Source: Liolophura sinensis (Eukaryota > Mollusca > Polyplacophora > Chitonida > Chitonidae). Taken from it: DNA of 64,000 nt. Positions within the stretch are counted from its first letter, which is position 1. Every line of letters begins with the position of its first letter. Where the stretch lies: contig NC_088299.1 in assembly GCF_032854445.1 (NCBI RefSeq), positions 9,355,608-9,419,607 of the forward strand, given 5' to 3'. Made by a program: the position numbers and the translations under genes. Under the pieces are notes generated by a model. The model was given only the letters and a program-made list of their open reading frames with translations, was not told the DNA's origin and ran no database searches. Shown here in pieces: positions 45,440 through 57,554 of this stretch.

Positions 45440-46220
45440 GACATACCAAAAATTTAGGGGATTTCAAAATGCATAAATTCCCATACAAAGGTCGTTTTTT
45501 TTGCGGGGTCAAAAAGCTGTCTCTTAACGAAAGCGCTTCAAGAAGTAAAATCATTTGGGAAAAAGTGATGTTGTGGAATTGTTATAAATTCAGGCTGTTT
45601 ATCAACTGTATGTGGATCCTTAAAACCTCTAAACGTCTCCCCAAAGAACTTAACGCCCCAATACACATACTGTATAAGGACATATCTAATTGGGATTTCC
45701 TCACTCCATATACTACAATTCCTCGCACAAATTTAATTAATAGAATTTCATCACTAATTGTTTCGATGTTTAATAAAACCAGTCACCGTTAAATTAACGT
45801 CAGAGGCAACCACGCCTTCTTCAGTTCAACTGCATATATGGGTTATCATTCATGCGATGTTTCCTGGTTCGTTGAGAAGCTTGAATTTTTCATTAATAAC
45901 ATCAACGGGGAAACGATTGATCAATAGCGCTTAGGTATTCCGATGGGTATATATTGTGTCTCCCTTTTGGCCAACCTATACCCATTCTCATTTGAATACA
46001 ACTACATGCAGAAACTGTTAAGGAGTAATCCTCACCAGGCTCGATCTTTCTTTCACTAAACGGTATATTGATGATCTGCTGGCTTTAAACAATCCATATA
46101 TAGCAAAGGCTGTGAAAGATATTTACAAACCTTCAATGGATTTAAAGGAAACCACAGACTCTCCAGATGGTAATCTTTTCTGGACCTATATTAAATCTGA
46201 GAGAAACAATTAAGGGCAGG
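45440..46220 (+). mobile_element. Reverse transcriptase relic, frameshifted
   Basis: Fragments of an RT fall in different frames with several stops. They include YTTIP...LINRISSL near 45700, GIPMG and LLANLY near 45940-45990, and KRYIDDLLALNNP at 46058-46096 carrying the YIDD catalytic box. The GIPMG and YIDD blocks resemble RTs of Penelope-like elements, but the class cannot be settled. The copy is inactive. Confidence 0.65.
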
Positions 46221-47539
46221 TTGAACCGAAAGTTGCACAGAAGCAGAACCAGGTTTGGCGTTTCCAATGGGCCAAGTCAATAAAATCTGAGTTGCAACAG
46301 ACGCTACTCGCTTGACCAAAATGACGAAGTCTGAGGAGAAGTATTAGAGTGAGAGACTAATTTGCAGGTTTTCTAATAAGGTATATTGTTTTGACTTTTA
46401 TATCAATTACTAGTATTTGTTTTAGACAGTCCGTAAAGGAGGCCATATGATCTCCATCGCAACTGTGCTGCTACAGTCAAAACAATCATGACCTTCAGTG
46501 TCGGAAACAAACCAGTTTATTTGTAAATTGGCCTTTGCCAACTTTTAGACACATGAAACAACGTGTCGGGCTATGCAAATGTAAGTCCACACAAACCCTA
46601 TACGGGCCAAAGTAGATATACGAAGGAAGAAATTTAGTATTGAAGGTCAAAAGATATGTATTTAGTTTAAGGATGTTTGCAGATTTCTTCACAGTGAAGC
46701 GTTTCACTCTGTGAGTTCAATTCTGAGCATATTTGCTCTTCTGATAAGTCAAGGATATTCTGATTCCTGTCCCTTACAGGGGTTCATGAAATTGTGAGGG
46801 GATATGAAAACAGGAATATCAGTAGCTTTGTTTAAAGCTAATACATTTTTGGATTGTTGTCTCCGGAAACATTCAATGAGAATGTCTCCGGGTGGTAATT
46901 TTATTACGTTTTTAATGTTCCAGCTGGACCCTGCAAAGCCCTTCCTAATATAAATGAACGAATTTTGGAGGCCGGTTTTTGTTCACTCTTTGTTAAGAGA
47001 ACGATGAGAGCCGGCCAACTGTCCTGTTCATTATCAATGGAGTCCGACAAAGCCTCTGACTTTCTCTGTTAGTCAGCGCTTGAAACGGCTGAGAGGTAGA
47101 CCTAGCAGTTACAATAGAGACATTTCAGGAAAGATTTAAAGAAGACACGGCATATCAATAATAAAAGTTTACCCCATGTGTTCCCACCCAGCGCTGAGTG
47201 TCAACAAGGGCGATGCCTGAACCTGGGGATGCCCAGCAGGAAACACACCAAGGACCCCACAAGTCACACAAGTCACAAATTGTCCTAGACAGGTACTTCG
47301 CCAGGTTAGCGAACACGAACACAGTACACAGGTTACACAGAACTGGAACAGTCAAGCCTTTGAATGACGTCAGACCCGCAGAGCACAACACAGGGTAAAT
47401 ACAGGCATGGAGGTATAATCCACTTCAGATCAGTCACAGCTCCCGCAGAAGCTCACAAACGAGCCGTTCAGAGACGTAGAGTAATGTCACCTTGTGGCAG
47501 AACGAACGTCCTTTGCAAAACTGAAAACTTCAGTTTAGA
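46221..47539. other. Gene-free interval left of the gap
   Basis: No exon recognised. Repeat relationships to other parts of the window were not seen. Confidence 0.35.
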
Positions 47540-47739
47540 NNNNNNNNNNNNNNNNNNNNNNNNNNNNNNNNNNNNNNNNNNNNNNNNNNNNNNNNNNNNN
47601 NNNNNNNNNNNNNNNNNNNNNNNNNNNNNNNNNNNNNNNNNNNNNNNNNNNNNNNNNNNNNNNNNNNNNNNNNNNNNNNNNNNNNNNNNNNNNNNNNNNN
47701 NNNNNNNNNNNNNNNNNNNNNNNNNNNNNNNNNNNNNNN
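47540..47739. other. Assembly gap, 200 N
   Basis: Exactly 200 unknown bases. A round number suggests a placeholder, so the true gap size is unknown. Confidence 0.99.
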
Positions 47740-48104
47740 CGCTTTGAAGGCAACTGTCCATATATCTAATCCTGCTCGTTAAATTTAAGTCAAAGACTTG
47801 TTTCAGGATTAGACATACATTCGTTACACCTCTAAAGCTCTCTACACTTCACAAAGGCTTTCCACGGAAGAAAACCAAATGTAACCAGAAATAAAAACAG
47901 TTCAAGTATTCATACAACATGTATGTTTCGCATATATTTTCTTAATTTAACTCATCAGTGTTTGATGGCGTTGAATACATGATCATTAAATTGTCACGCG
48001 ATACATTGGAAAGACATCCTATTATAATGACCTCTTCGAAAGCTCTACGACTCTACATTAAGACAGGCCGATTGAGATGCGTGAAGTCGGGGACATGTTG
48101 ATTA

Positions 48105-49325
48105 ATGCCTTTACCAGTGTTGGTAATTCTTGCCCTGGCCGACTCCACCCTTGGGTGAGTATGAAATAAACATCAGCAGTATCGTTAGTACGTGAGTTAT
48201 ACGTAGATTGAAGTACAATTTAATTTGTTTTACTCTATAGTCACACAAGCCAGCCATTCTAATTCCCAAAACACCTCGCGATCAGAATAATCAGAGATGT
48301 TGTAGTTATCTCCAAAAGAACCAGGAAACACTTCCATCATCACAACTTGTAATCCAGTTAGCCACGTGTCCAAACTAACAATCAAATGAAGTACTCTCAA
48401 GCAAACACGCAATCAAAAGACGCTCATCGCCAAACACTTTTCGCAAAGTCAGATCAAGAGTTGATTAAATGTGTTATTCTCATACAATAGCTTTATTTAT
48501 TTATTTGATTGGTGTTTTACGCCGTAGTCAAGAATATTTCACGAGGCAGAGTACGGGGGAAACCCACGATCATCCGCAGGTTTCTACCAGACCTTCCCAA
48601 AAACGGTGGGGGGAGGAAGCCGGCGTGAGTCCGACTTGAACTCACAACGACCGCATCGGTGATAGGCTTCTAGGTCACTACGCCGCACTGGCGTGCTAAC
48701 TCCTCGGTCACTATTTTGTTTCAAGTGTTGAATTTTGTACTAAGAGGGCACAATTGTGGTTTCATATACTCCTTTAAATGTTTAGTTAAAAGTTCAGTAA
48801 TAAACGTGTATTATCTCATCGTTTGATGAAGATGTGCTGTCCCCTGCAAAGCTTCGAGAAGGGGGTATTTTGTACTGCATACCTTTATAAACCAGAATGC
48901 TGTTGGTGGACTAAGCGGTCCCAAAGCCTGATCTCTTGGCATTGTTTCCATATGACTGTCCGGTAACTGTGTTAATAACGCAGCATATTACAGAAATATA
49001 TTGTCAGTTTGTCTGTAGTTCGTGGATTTCTTGGTATGTCTTACAGGATACTGTCCCCAGGGCTGGATCAAACACAAAAAGAAGTGTTATGTAGCCTTTC
49101 TTCACGAGCCAGAAGTTGACACGCCTGATAAAGGAAAGTAGTTTTGTCGTCAACGCGGGGAAACCTTGATGAACCTACAGACCAGAGAACTTAACAACAT
49201 GGCAACTGTGCTTTTGAAAGGTCATAGCGGAGGGTTTGCTTTGATCGGGTTGAACGACAGAGACCACGAGGGTACCTTCAAATCGAGTGACGGTTCAACA
49301 CTTCGCTACAACTTGTGGTGGCCAG
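48105..49325 (+). pseudogene. C-type lectin-like gene, broken or incompletely modelled
   Basis: C-type lectin-like domains bind glycans, often as secreted defence proteins. Exon A (48105-48154) encodes a signal-peptide-like MPLPVLVILALADSTLG before GTGAGT. Exon B (49047-49325) follows CTTACAG. It gives CPQGWIKHKKKCYVAF, FCRQRGETLMNL, GGFALIGLNDRDHEG and LRYNLWWPG, the first half of a CTLD, ending at a good donor (CAG/GTAATA). Two faults stand out. A TAG at 49139-49141 interrupts exon B exactly where the WxxA helix should be. The phases of exons A and B do not match (2 against 1). The second half of the domain, with the remaining cysteines, was not found downstream. A pseudogene fits best; a missed exon plus a sequence error is possible. 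Confidence 0.6.
48491..48712 (-). mobile_element. SINE family 1
   Basis: Minus-strand copy in the putative intron of the lectin-like gene, with a deletion removing about 40 bp of the 3' body. Head partly degraded. Confidence 0.85.
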
Positions 49326-49398
49326 GTAATAGAGCAGTTGACGGGAATTTCAAACTCCCACTTCCTCAAAAAATTCTCCAAAGGTTAAGGCATACACA

Positions 49399-49510
49399 GT
49401 GAAACCAGAGAAACGACGACAGGGTGATGCTTGGCAAATGGTCACACGTATCCGGTGAAATCCGGTCTTTTGTGAAATTACATCAGTTAGTGCCTTATTC
49501 TAACTGTTCA
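49399..49510 (+). repeat. Dispersed repeat D, partial
   Basis: Left part of the repeat seen at 16118: AAACCAGAGAAACGACGACA, GGTCACACGTATCCGGTGAA and the TAACTGTTCATG end. Confidence 0.65.
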
Positions 49511-50729
49511 TGCTTACCCGTTTTGATTCAGCAAGTCACAGGTAAAAAAAGCAAAAAAAGCAAAAGGTCTTGTTCGTTACCGTAAGTCCAACACTTGTTT
49601 TGTTGTGTATCTGTAATTCTCTCTCAACTGCTCGTATGATAGTTACTCCGCAAGTAACCACCTACTATTAGTAAGACAGTAGTGGTATATCTCAGTGACA
49701 AGATACGGGAATATATACAGTGTCAGTAAACTTCATATAAGGCGATTCCAAAAAAGTAACTGTGCATTAAAATTAAATAAATGCAAGAATTGCGAACAAA
49801 TTACATTACAAAAAGTGCATTCAGATTAAGCTAAGACACAGCCTTCATTGGGATACACGGTTTCTTAAAAAATCATGCCGTACGGTGAATCACGTGATAC
49901 TTCTGCTGTGTGGTGATTATTTATCTTCTGTTACCATGATCAGCCAGTTTTTTCTTATCTCGATAGAACTATAGCCGCGGCAAACGTTGAAGAGTTGAGC
50001 ACAGCAAAACATCAGGCTACGTTAATAGACCGTGACCAAGCCATCTGTGTGCTTCCCGCAGAATCAGGGCGGCGGGGAGGTGCAAAGTGCATGCAGTGTC
50101 ACTAATTGCAGCAATTTCTCGACTTCCGCTCTGGACATCTGGGAGCAAGGTGGGCGCAGCGAGTATTAACTTTGGAAACTTTCTCCGGCAGGTATTATTG
50201 TATAACCTATTTAACTAACGCATAAGGCGTCGGCTGCGCATCCAAGATACGGAAAAATACATGGTCTCCACGAGGCGGTTGCAATCCAACAAAAACTGGA
50301 GTATACGTATTTTGTCAGTGGCCGGATAATATCTGCTATAGACTCGAAAAATATGATGTGAATGCCTTTTCGTTCGGGTTAGGTTATGACGGCCTTGATT
50401 GGCATAGATTTATAGCACAGAAGTATTAACGTGTATGTGAACAGCGCGCATGGTTGATTACCGTAAAACTGCACTTGTTTGTTGTCGTTATTCTCGTGGC
50501 TCCGTCGTTCGTATGACGAATACTCCGCTAAAAACTGCACATTTGAGCCAACCTGCTTGAAAAAGGCCATCTCTTTTTGATTTGCCAGTCTTTTCCTTCT
50601 ACTGTGGACACTCTATTGTATCTCCAGGAAGTATTTTAACGGTCTTCGAACTATTCACGATTCCCTTCACGGTCTACCAGTGACGTATACTAATAGCGGA
50701 CTTGGTATGGACACCTTCAAAGCATCCAC
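49511..50729. other. Gene-free interval
   Basis: Searched for the missing second half of the C-type lectin domain without success. A short open stretch at 50320-50430 (WPDNICYRLEKYDV) follows a TTTGTCAG acceptor-like site but matches no family I know. Confidence 0.3.
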
Positions 50730-51200
50730 GACAGTGCGATCGTTGGCAAATGGCCACACATAACCGGTGAAATACGGCCTCTTGTTAATTTACATCATTA
50801 GGGCTTTTATTCTAGTTGTTCATGTTCTTGTTAGAATACTTGGCAAATTACATTTCCCAAAGCATAATGGCTTTTAAAAAATAGGTAAAAAAACATTGCA
50901 TTGATGTAAGTTGGAATTTATTAGACAAACAGGAACAGGGACGACAGCGTGATGGCTGGCAAATGGTCACACGTAATTGGTGAAATAAGGCCTTTTGTTA
51001 ATTTACCTCAGTTAGGCTTTTATTTTAACTGTTCAATAGTAGCAAATTACTCGCCCCTAGCACAATGGCTTAAGCAGAATTAGGTAAAAACAATGCAGTG
51101 CTATTCACTAAAATAATTCAATTTATTAGACGTCACTGGTCTAGAATTACTCAAAAAGCTGTGTTATCAAATTTAACATACAATCAAATTAAATGTTTTA
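50730..51200 (+). repeat. Dispersed repeat D, two copies in tandem
   Basis: Copies start near 50730 and 50937. The second includes the CGCCCCTAGCACAATGGC and GTCACTGGTCTAGAATTAC landmarks and is nearly full length. Confidence 0.65.
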
Positions 51201-51251
51201 AATCATCATTAAACCATTAAATGATTCTCATGTGTAGTATTTTAGGCGAAC

Positions 51252-51720
51252 TCTGTAACCTGTTTATCGATTCTAGTGGGTTTACGTTATGTCCTTTGTG
51301 CCAGTGAACAAGGAAGGCTTCATGTTATGTGCACGTCGCATCCTGGGCAACTATCCAATAGACCAGCCTTTCCCAGCGAAAAGTTTTAAGGGAATTCCCT
51401 CCCCATTCCTTAGTACATGGAGATAAGGAAGTAAAAAGACACTCTCCAACTTTTTACAATGAGATCATAGAGTAAATCGTGTTTGATCTTCAGGGCCCTC
51501 CTTCACTTTAGAATTTCTCTAAGAGCCTTCATCAATCTGTAACCTGTTTATCGATTCTAGTGGGATTACGTTTTGTCCTTTGTGCCAGTGAACAAGGAAG
51601 GCTTCCTGCGATGTGCAGGTCGCATCCTGGGCAACTATCCAATAGACCAGCCTTTTCCAGCGGAATTTCCCTACGTTGACCTTAATACATGAACCACAGA
51701 AAGATACTTTATAACCTTTC
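51252..51720. repeat. 284-bp direct duplication
   Basis: Two copies of a segment beginning TCTGTAACCTGTTTATCGAT (51252 and 51536) and containing TTTGTGCCAGTGAACAAGGA and GGGCAACTATCCAATAGACC. It is bracketed by copies of repeat D, which suggests a composite repeat region. Confidence 0.8.
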
Positions 51721-51904
51721 ACGATGTGGTCATGGGACGAATCGTTCCCAGTCTTCAGGACCTCCTTTTACGTAACTGAACTTACAATACCATTCATAAA
51801 TTGCACATCGTCATAACAGATATAACAAAGTGAATTTAACGTTGTCATGACAATTTGTAAGTGTCTGTCTCAGCGCTTTTTAATGTTCGTGAATATAGTT
51901 AAGA

Positions 51905-52180
51905 TGTACAGTCTAGAGAGAAAAACCAGAGCAGCGGCGACACTGTGATGGCTGGCAAATGGTCACACGTAACCGGTGAAATATGGCCTCGTGTCAATTT
52001 ATCTCAGTTTGGGCTTTGCTCTAATTGTTCATGAAAATGCAAAAATAGCAAATTACACACCCCCTAGCAGCATGACTTCAGCAGAATAAGGTAAAGATAT
52101 GCAGTGATGTTATTGCAGTTTTTTAGACGTTACATGTCTAGAATTACTAAGCATGCTGTGTTATCATCACACGTCGAGTT
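51905..52180 (+). repeat. Dispersed repeat D
   Basis: Near-complete copy with GGTCACACGTAACCGGTGAA, ACACACCCCCTAGCAGCATG and TCTAGAATTACTAAGCATGC. Confidence 0.7.
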
Positions 52181-52737
52181 TAGTTCATTGTTGTAAAATA
52201 ATTTAGTATGATCCTATTCTCTTTAACGAAAAATCTGCAAAATATTGAAGACCACTTTCACAACTAACTTTTCGCACTCTTTTCTCTGAACTTTCTGTAA
52301 TTTTGAACGTTGAACGTTAGTCCTCTATTCTCCTCTCTTTCTTACTTGCCCAACAAAGATATGTCTGGATATTCGGTCATTTTTATGCAGCCTTATGTCA
52401 CCAGCAAATGTTTAATTACCTAGCATGACGACGCCTGTTAAATAAACTGTCTTCCGGACTGCATGAATAAGACACAGATGACCAATATTTACACTCACAT
52501 CAGTTTAAGGCGATGCTATGCTTTACTTGCCCTTGAATGACTTCCCTATCTTCTAAGATTGTTGAAACTCTCCTCGGCAGACTTGTGTTTTTTAAAGTAT
52601 GGATGTGATTACATTAACTGCAGCCTCTCGCACATGTTCTAAATTTTATGTCGTCTTGATCCGGATTATACGCGATCCGGTTTTTGCAGACACATAACGC
52701 TCTTGTAAAGAAAAAGGGACAAGCATCTTTCGATCTG

Positions 52738-52803
52738 TATTTGGACAACACAGGAAGATGATTGTACAGAAAATGGACAACACAGGAAGATGATTGTACA
52801 GAA
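52738..52803. repeat. 33-bp direct doublet
   Basis: ATGGACAACACAGGAAGATG followed by ATTGTACAGAAAA occurs twice in succession. Confidence 0.8.
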
Positions 52804-53144
52804 AAAAAAACATTACAAAACTTACAAGAAAAAAATGTAACTGTATTTACATTTCGGTGATTACAAGGCGGTGGATAACTACGGTGACACAATATGTAGA
52901 ATAAGTAAGACGTTAAAAGCCAAGCAGATATACAATTACAGAGGTAGATATGGCTAAATGCGACTAAATAATAACTTTTGACTACTGCGATCCAAACTAT
53001 TACAGTTATACGCATGGAGGCAACTTTACTTCTGATTAGGGTGACACATCTGATTTCACAGACACTAATTACAATAACATTTTTGATCACCCGGATCATG
53101 GGTATAGTCAGTCTAACGATTATAGCTGAACTTCTGTCCTCACT

Positions 53145-53600
53145 TTAAACAACAATATGGACAAATACAATGGCAACAGGAACAGTTTTAGCAACAATAT
53201 GAACAGTGTCAACAGCAATATGGACAGTGATAACAGCAATAGGGACAGTGTCAACAACAATATGAACAGTCTTAACAACAAAATGGTCAGTGTCAACAGT
53301 AATAGGGGGAGTTTAACAACAAGATAGACAGTTGAACAACAATAAAGACGGTGTCAACAGCAATAGGGACAGTGATAACAGCAATAGGGACATTTTAAAA
53401 ACAATATAGACAGTTTAACAACAGTAAAGACAGTTACAACAGCAATAGAGGCACTTTTAATAACAATTGGGACGATTGGAACAACAATAGGGACAGTATA
53501 AACAACAATAAGGACGGACACACTACCAACACGGACAGTTTTAACGACAATATGGACTGTTACAACAGCAATATGGACAGTTAGAATAGCATCACGGACA
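53145..53600 (+). repeat. 24-bp degenerate repeat, Asn-rich when translated
   Basis: About 18 imperfect units of (A/T)ACAACAATATGGACAGT. In one plus frame 53145-53330 reads as N-N-N-M-D-S type octapeptides; after a frameshift a second open stretch (53400-53580) continues the same pattern. Upstream, 52975-53130 in the same frame gives Asp/Asn/Tyr-rich sequence broken by stops. It may be a dead gene for an Asn/Asp-rich protein, or simply a noncoding minisatellite. Confidence 0.6.
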
Positions 53601-53984
53601 GTAAAAGACCCTAAATGGAAACTTAAACTCTGCTTATTCTTCGACTACAGCAATGCTCTCTGAATATATAAGAGATAAAATGTGAATCAAGACGACCTTC
53701 ATCACTGATGTCGGAGTGAGACTTGCCATTTGTCCGCAAATATAAGTTGCAAAATACGTAAAAGTTACAGTGTGACAATTGACATTTAGGCTCAAACAAC
53801 TGACACATACTGTCACAAATAACTTTCAAAATATAAATGTTTAACAGTATAACAACAAATATAAGGTAGCCGTGTGTTAATTAGCATGGTAATTAGCTAG
53901 GGGGCACATGTACATGCTACTGGTGAAATACGGCCACATCACAGTGTGACAATTGAGATTCGGACACATACTCAAAAAGGTGAA

Positions 53985-54702
53985 ATGTGATCACGTGTTC
54001 TTGTGATAAATGGCACACAATTACACACGACTGCCGAAGTACTTCCACTGGATTGTGTGACACTTGGTATATGGACACACATAAGTGATGAAATTCGACC
54101 GATTGATAGCGTGTCAGTTGGCATGGGAACACATAAAACGACAAAATACGGCCAGATCGAGTGACAAATAAATAAGACTGGTGAAATACTGGCCGGTTAT
54201 CTGTGGTTGGATATGGCGTTTGTCTGGCGTATTGAACATGGTGTTTCACGAAGTTGCAGGGCGTTATTCAGGTCACGACGCAGTATATAACCAAATTGCT
54301 CTTACAAACATACAAATGCGTCCGCGGGCGGCAGGACCCAATTTATGATTGCGTAACGTGACCACCCACTAAACTGTTGTATTTTAGTTAAGGATAACAT
54401 CAAATACACCAGAGAACAAATTGTGAGAAATACAACCCAACACAAAAAAACAGACCCAATAAGTCAACTGTCATAGACGGTGAGTAAAATTATGTTGAAA
54501 CTCTTCAAGATGCCTTACTGACACACCGTTGTTGGTGATGAAGTGAAAAACACGTTTCCCAGGTTGTAAGTTAAATAACGAAATAAGATGTTTTAGAAAA
54601 AAAGTGTGTTTACATAAAGCAATACTGTCTTGTCTGAGGGCGTTCCAGCTGAAGCCTTTTTGTTTAGAAAATCTTTTCGTCAGTTTGCTCATAAGTAATC
54701 TG
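53985..54702. repeat. Dispersed repeat E, copy 2
   Basis: Matches 39310-40080 throughout, with small indels. Left part again carries the GTGAAATACGGCC-type units, which extend back to about 53900. Its right edge meets the GIY-YIG relic. Confidence 0.85.
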
Positions 54703-54759
54703 TCACCATTGATTCATTTATATGCACTCATAACCCTAACAATTTTACCTTCTTTCCCA

Positions 54760-55345
54760 TTATCCACAACAACCGACCACTACTAGAATCAAATGATTAT
54801 CTCACTAAAACTTTTCATCAAACCAAAATTATAAACAGTAAAAGACAGTCTCCCAGTCGTAAGAAACTTCTAACAAAGGCTCGGTTTACTACCAACTCAA
54901 TAGAAACCAGTTATACAACTTCTAAGTGTGGAGACCCACGATGCAAATGCTGTGAACATTTAATATGAAGCAGTCATTTTTTGTTTCATGTTACCAATTT
55001 TAGCTTACCTATCAACGCTAATACGAATTATAATTCCCAAAATCTTACTTCATGTGTTAACCTGCTCTCTTTGTAACAAAATCTACATAGGCGAAACTGG
55101 TGATTCATTAAGGAATCGAGGTAGGTTATATAGACAACAAATTAACACGCCAAGTTTACAGATTTTAGCTGTAAACAAAGATATCGCATCATGTACCCGT
55201 AACCTAGACAGTTGGCCCAAATTCCACATATTGTCTTTCTTTTAATTACCGGTGAATAACGCTCAAACCAGCGGAATCAAAGAACAGTACTTCATTCATA
55301 AATTTAATTGTGAACTTAACAGAGAAAACATCAGGAGATAATCTC
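54760..55345 (+). mobile_element. GIY-YIG endonuclease relic (Penelope-like)
   Basis: Conceptual translation gives a basic linker (SRKKLLTKARF), a cysteine knuckle CGDPRCKCC, then after a stop and frameshift CSLCNKIYIGETGDSLRNR, the core of a GIY-YIG nuclease. This order (CCHH-like knuckle, then GIY-YIG) is that of the C-terminus of Penelope-like elements. Stops and frameshifts make it inactive. It lies 9 kb from the RT relic, so they need not be one insertion. Confidence 0.7.
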
Positions 55346-57460
55346 TCCGTATGGATAATCTCCTGGGCAAGTTCGAACTTTATTATATTACATGTAATTT
55401 GTAACTATGACTGATCACCATGGCTTAATGTACCTGCATGTATATATAGATATATAGCTGATATATAGCTGAAAGTAGTGAGCTCATTCAACAACTATAT
55501 ATGTCTGTCTGTAAAACTGTTAACAACGCTTTGGCATGTCCGTACTTGAAAATCTGTTGTGGCCATGTCCATATATAAAGCCTGTCGAACTGTTATACTT
55601 CATTCCTTGGTAAGAGCAAGAGCTCGAAACTGCTGTCGGAATAGAGAGATGTAGAAAGTTGAGGAGGCTTATATATATATATATCTTATATTTTATATAT
55701 TGCATATAAGCGTAGAAATTACCTACTTGTATTTCGCAACAGGCTTTTAATCAAACATCTTCTTGGAAAGCTGAGACTCATTATTTTCTTTTCTTACGAG
55801 CCACACAGGAGCCAACAAACGTCGCAGATAGACAAGTAGTGATTGGTGACTGCATGCATGTTTTTTTTTCTTGGAAAATACACACAGTACGTTGCCTACG
55901 CACTGAAAAGTACACAGTACAGCAACTGTAATGTACCGTGCATTAATTTTCTATAAGTAAAAATTAATATCCTCTATGAACTAAATCTCCTGTAAATGGC
56001 ATGTCTTTATAGATTTAACTACTCATGAAGTAAATTACACGCCTGACTGCGGCAGACAGATATAATAAGATATCTGGTAGTCATTAAACCACCGCAGCGT
56101 ATGAATATATACCTGTACAGCCAAGTAAGGCTCTCTACATAAGTGTTCATGCTGGCAGAACGGTGTTACATAATGTTATCACGGGCTAAGTTGACTGTAA
56201 CCACCATATAGTATATATATCATTATCTTATTAGGTCTTCGAATTGCTCGGAATATTAAAATTATTTTCAGACAGTGCTTTCACGTTTTCAAATAAAGTA
56301 CAAATCGTATCTGTTTGAAATGTGGCAGCAAAATGTGGCTCCCGGGCATAATCTTCAAAGGTTTTGAAGTTTGTTGTTATTTAGTAGTTTTAATGGCCTG
56401 TAAATCAAAAACTGTAAGATTTAAAAATTTGCAAATTGCACCACTTTGTATCCCAAAATATGTTCTTTCCTCAGCTATAGCACTGCAAGTTTTCTCTCTT
56501 CCACTGTTTAAATAACACGCTAAATTGCACACTTCTTTGTACTGAAGCATAAGCTAAAAGACTGCTTGGAAGCCGCAGAACTGCAAGCAGTTCTAGTTAG
56601 TTTTATTATTTAATAAAATAGTCGCTTCATACGAGAACATTTGACTACATGGCGGCTTGGTGCTGCGGTGGAAATTAACTGTTCAGGGTGATCTCTTGTT
56701 TGGTTTTGCTGAACACACCCTACCAGTATGACATATATGTCGCACGTAGGAAAGTTCATCAGTAACTAGCCCAAGATTGGCGGTTGTTTCGATTTCCACC
56801 ATTCAGAAGACTACCATCGTATAAGATGAAAATTTTTGAGTATATGGCGATGAGACAACAATCACACGAAAACCACTGTGTGGTTCAAGACAAATGCCTA
56901 GTTGGATAGATTTGTTATCAAACAAATGCCTAGATGGATAAGGCCACTCACAAGCCCACACATGATGGAATCGAACTCGTGACCTTGTACATCCTATATA
57001 CGAATACGACACTCTAAAAAGCTGCTCTTACAGAGAGGGCGTCGGTTATTTTACAGTTCGGATAATGAATGTGTAATAATAGGTTTGGAGGCCTCCCTCC
57101 ATGCATATATTAACGATACCTATACAGTTAAAGCGCCATGCAAATGTTCAAGGTCATTACATTAAACAGATATATTTTTAGCATTTGTCAGACACATGCA
57201 TAGACAGTCAAAAAATCACGCTTAAACTTTTTTTTGTAATTAGTGAGGTACAAACAAAGACCAAAGCAGGACAAAAAAAGAGGGTTTATCAACATTGTTT
57301 AAGAAAGACTGAGGAAGGCTCGGATAATCGGATATTGTGTTCTGGGCGTATAACCTTATAATCACGGCCGATTAGTTACGAATTAACGAAGCTTTTAAGT
57401 CGAACTGGTTGTAAAATCCCGCTCAAGGTGTCTTCAGTTTTTCCTGTGTGCATCATGAGC
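55346..57460. other. Gene-free interval upstream of C1q gene 3
   Basis: No exon on either strand. Short TA-rich tracts occur near 55440-55480 and 55670-55700. A SINE-like scrap (ATCGTATAAGATGAAAATTTTTGAG) lies near 56817, typed here in part only. No other repeats recognised. Confidence 0.35.
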
Positions 57461-57468
57461 TATATAAG
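57461..57468 (+). promoter_or_regulatory. TATA box of C1q gene 3
   Basis: TATATAAG followed by TGGAC, 87-94 bp before the ATG. The C1q gene 1 TATA box is followed by the similar TGTCC. Confidence 0.7.
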
Positions 57469-57554
57469 TGGACACATTAGTCGTTGATGGCAGTTCTCTT
57501 TGTGGAAGAGAAGATTACCTGGCAGAAGACTTCTTGTCAAACGCAATAACAGCC

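Noticed and set aside
44640-46220. One intact retrotransposon
   Set aside because: The two relics lie in opposite orientations, belong to different element types and contain frameshifts and stops.
50320-50430. Second half of the C-type lectin domain
   Set aside because: Acceptor-like site and a short open frame, but it lacks the WND and cysteine pattern expected there.
52614-53099. 161-codon minus-strand ORF
   Set aside because: Composition is that of translated AT-rich DNA, no domain or splice signals, and it overlaps the degenerate Asn-rich frame.
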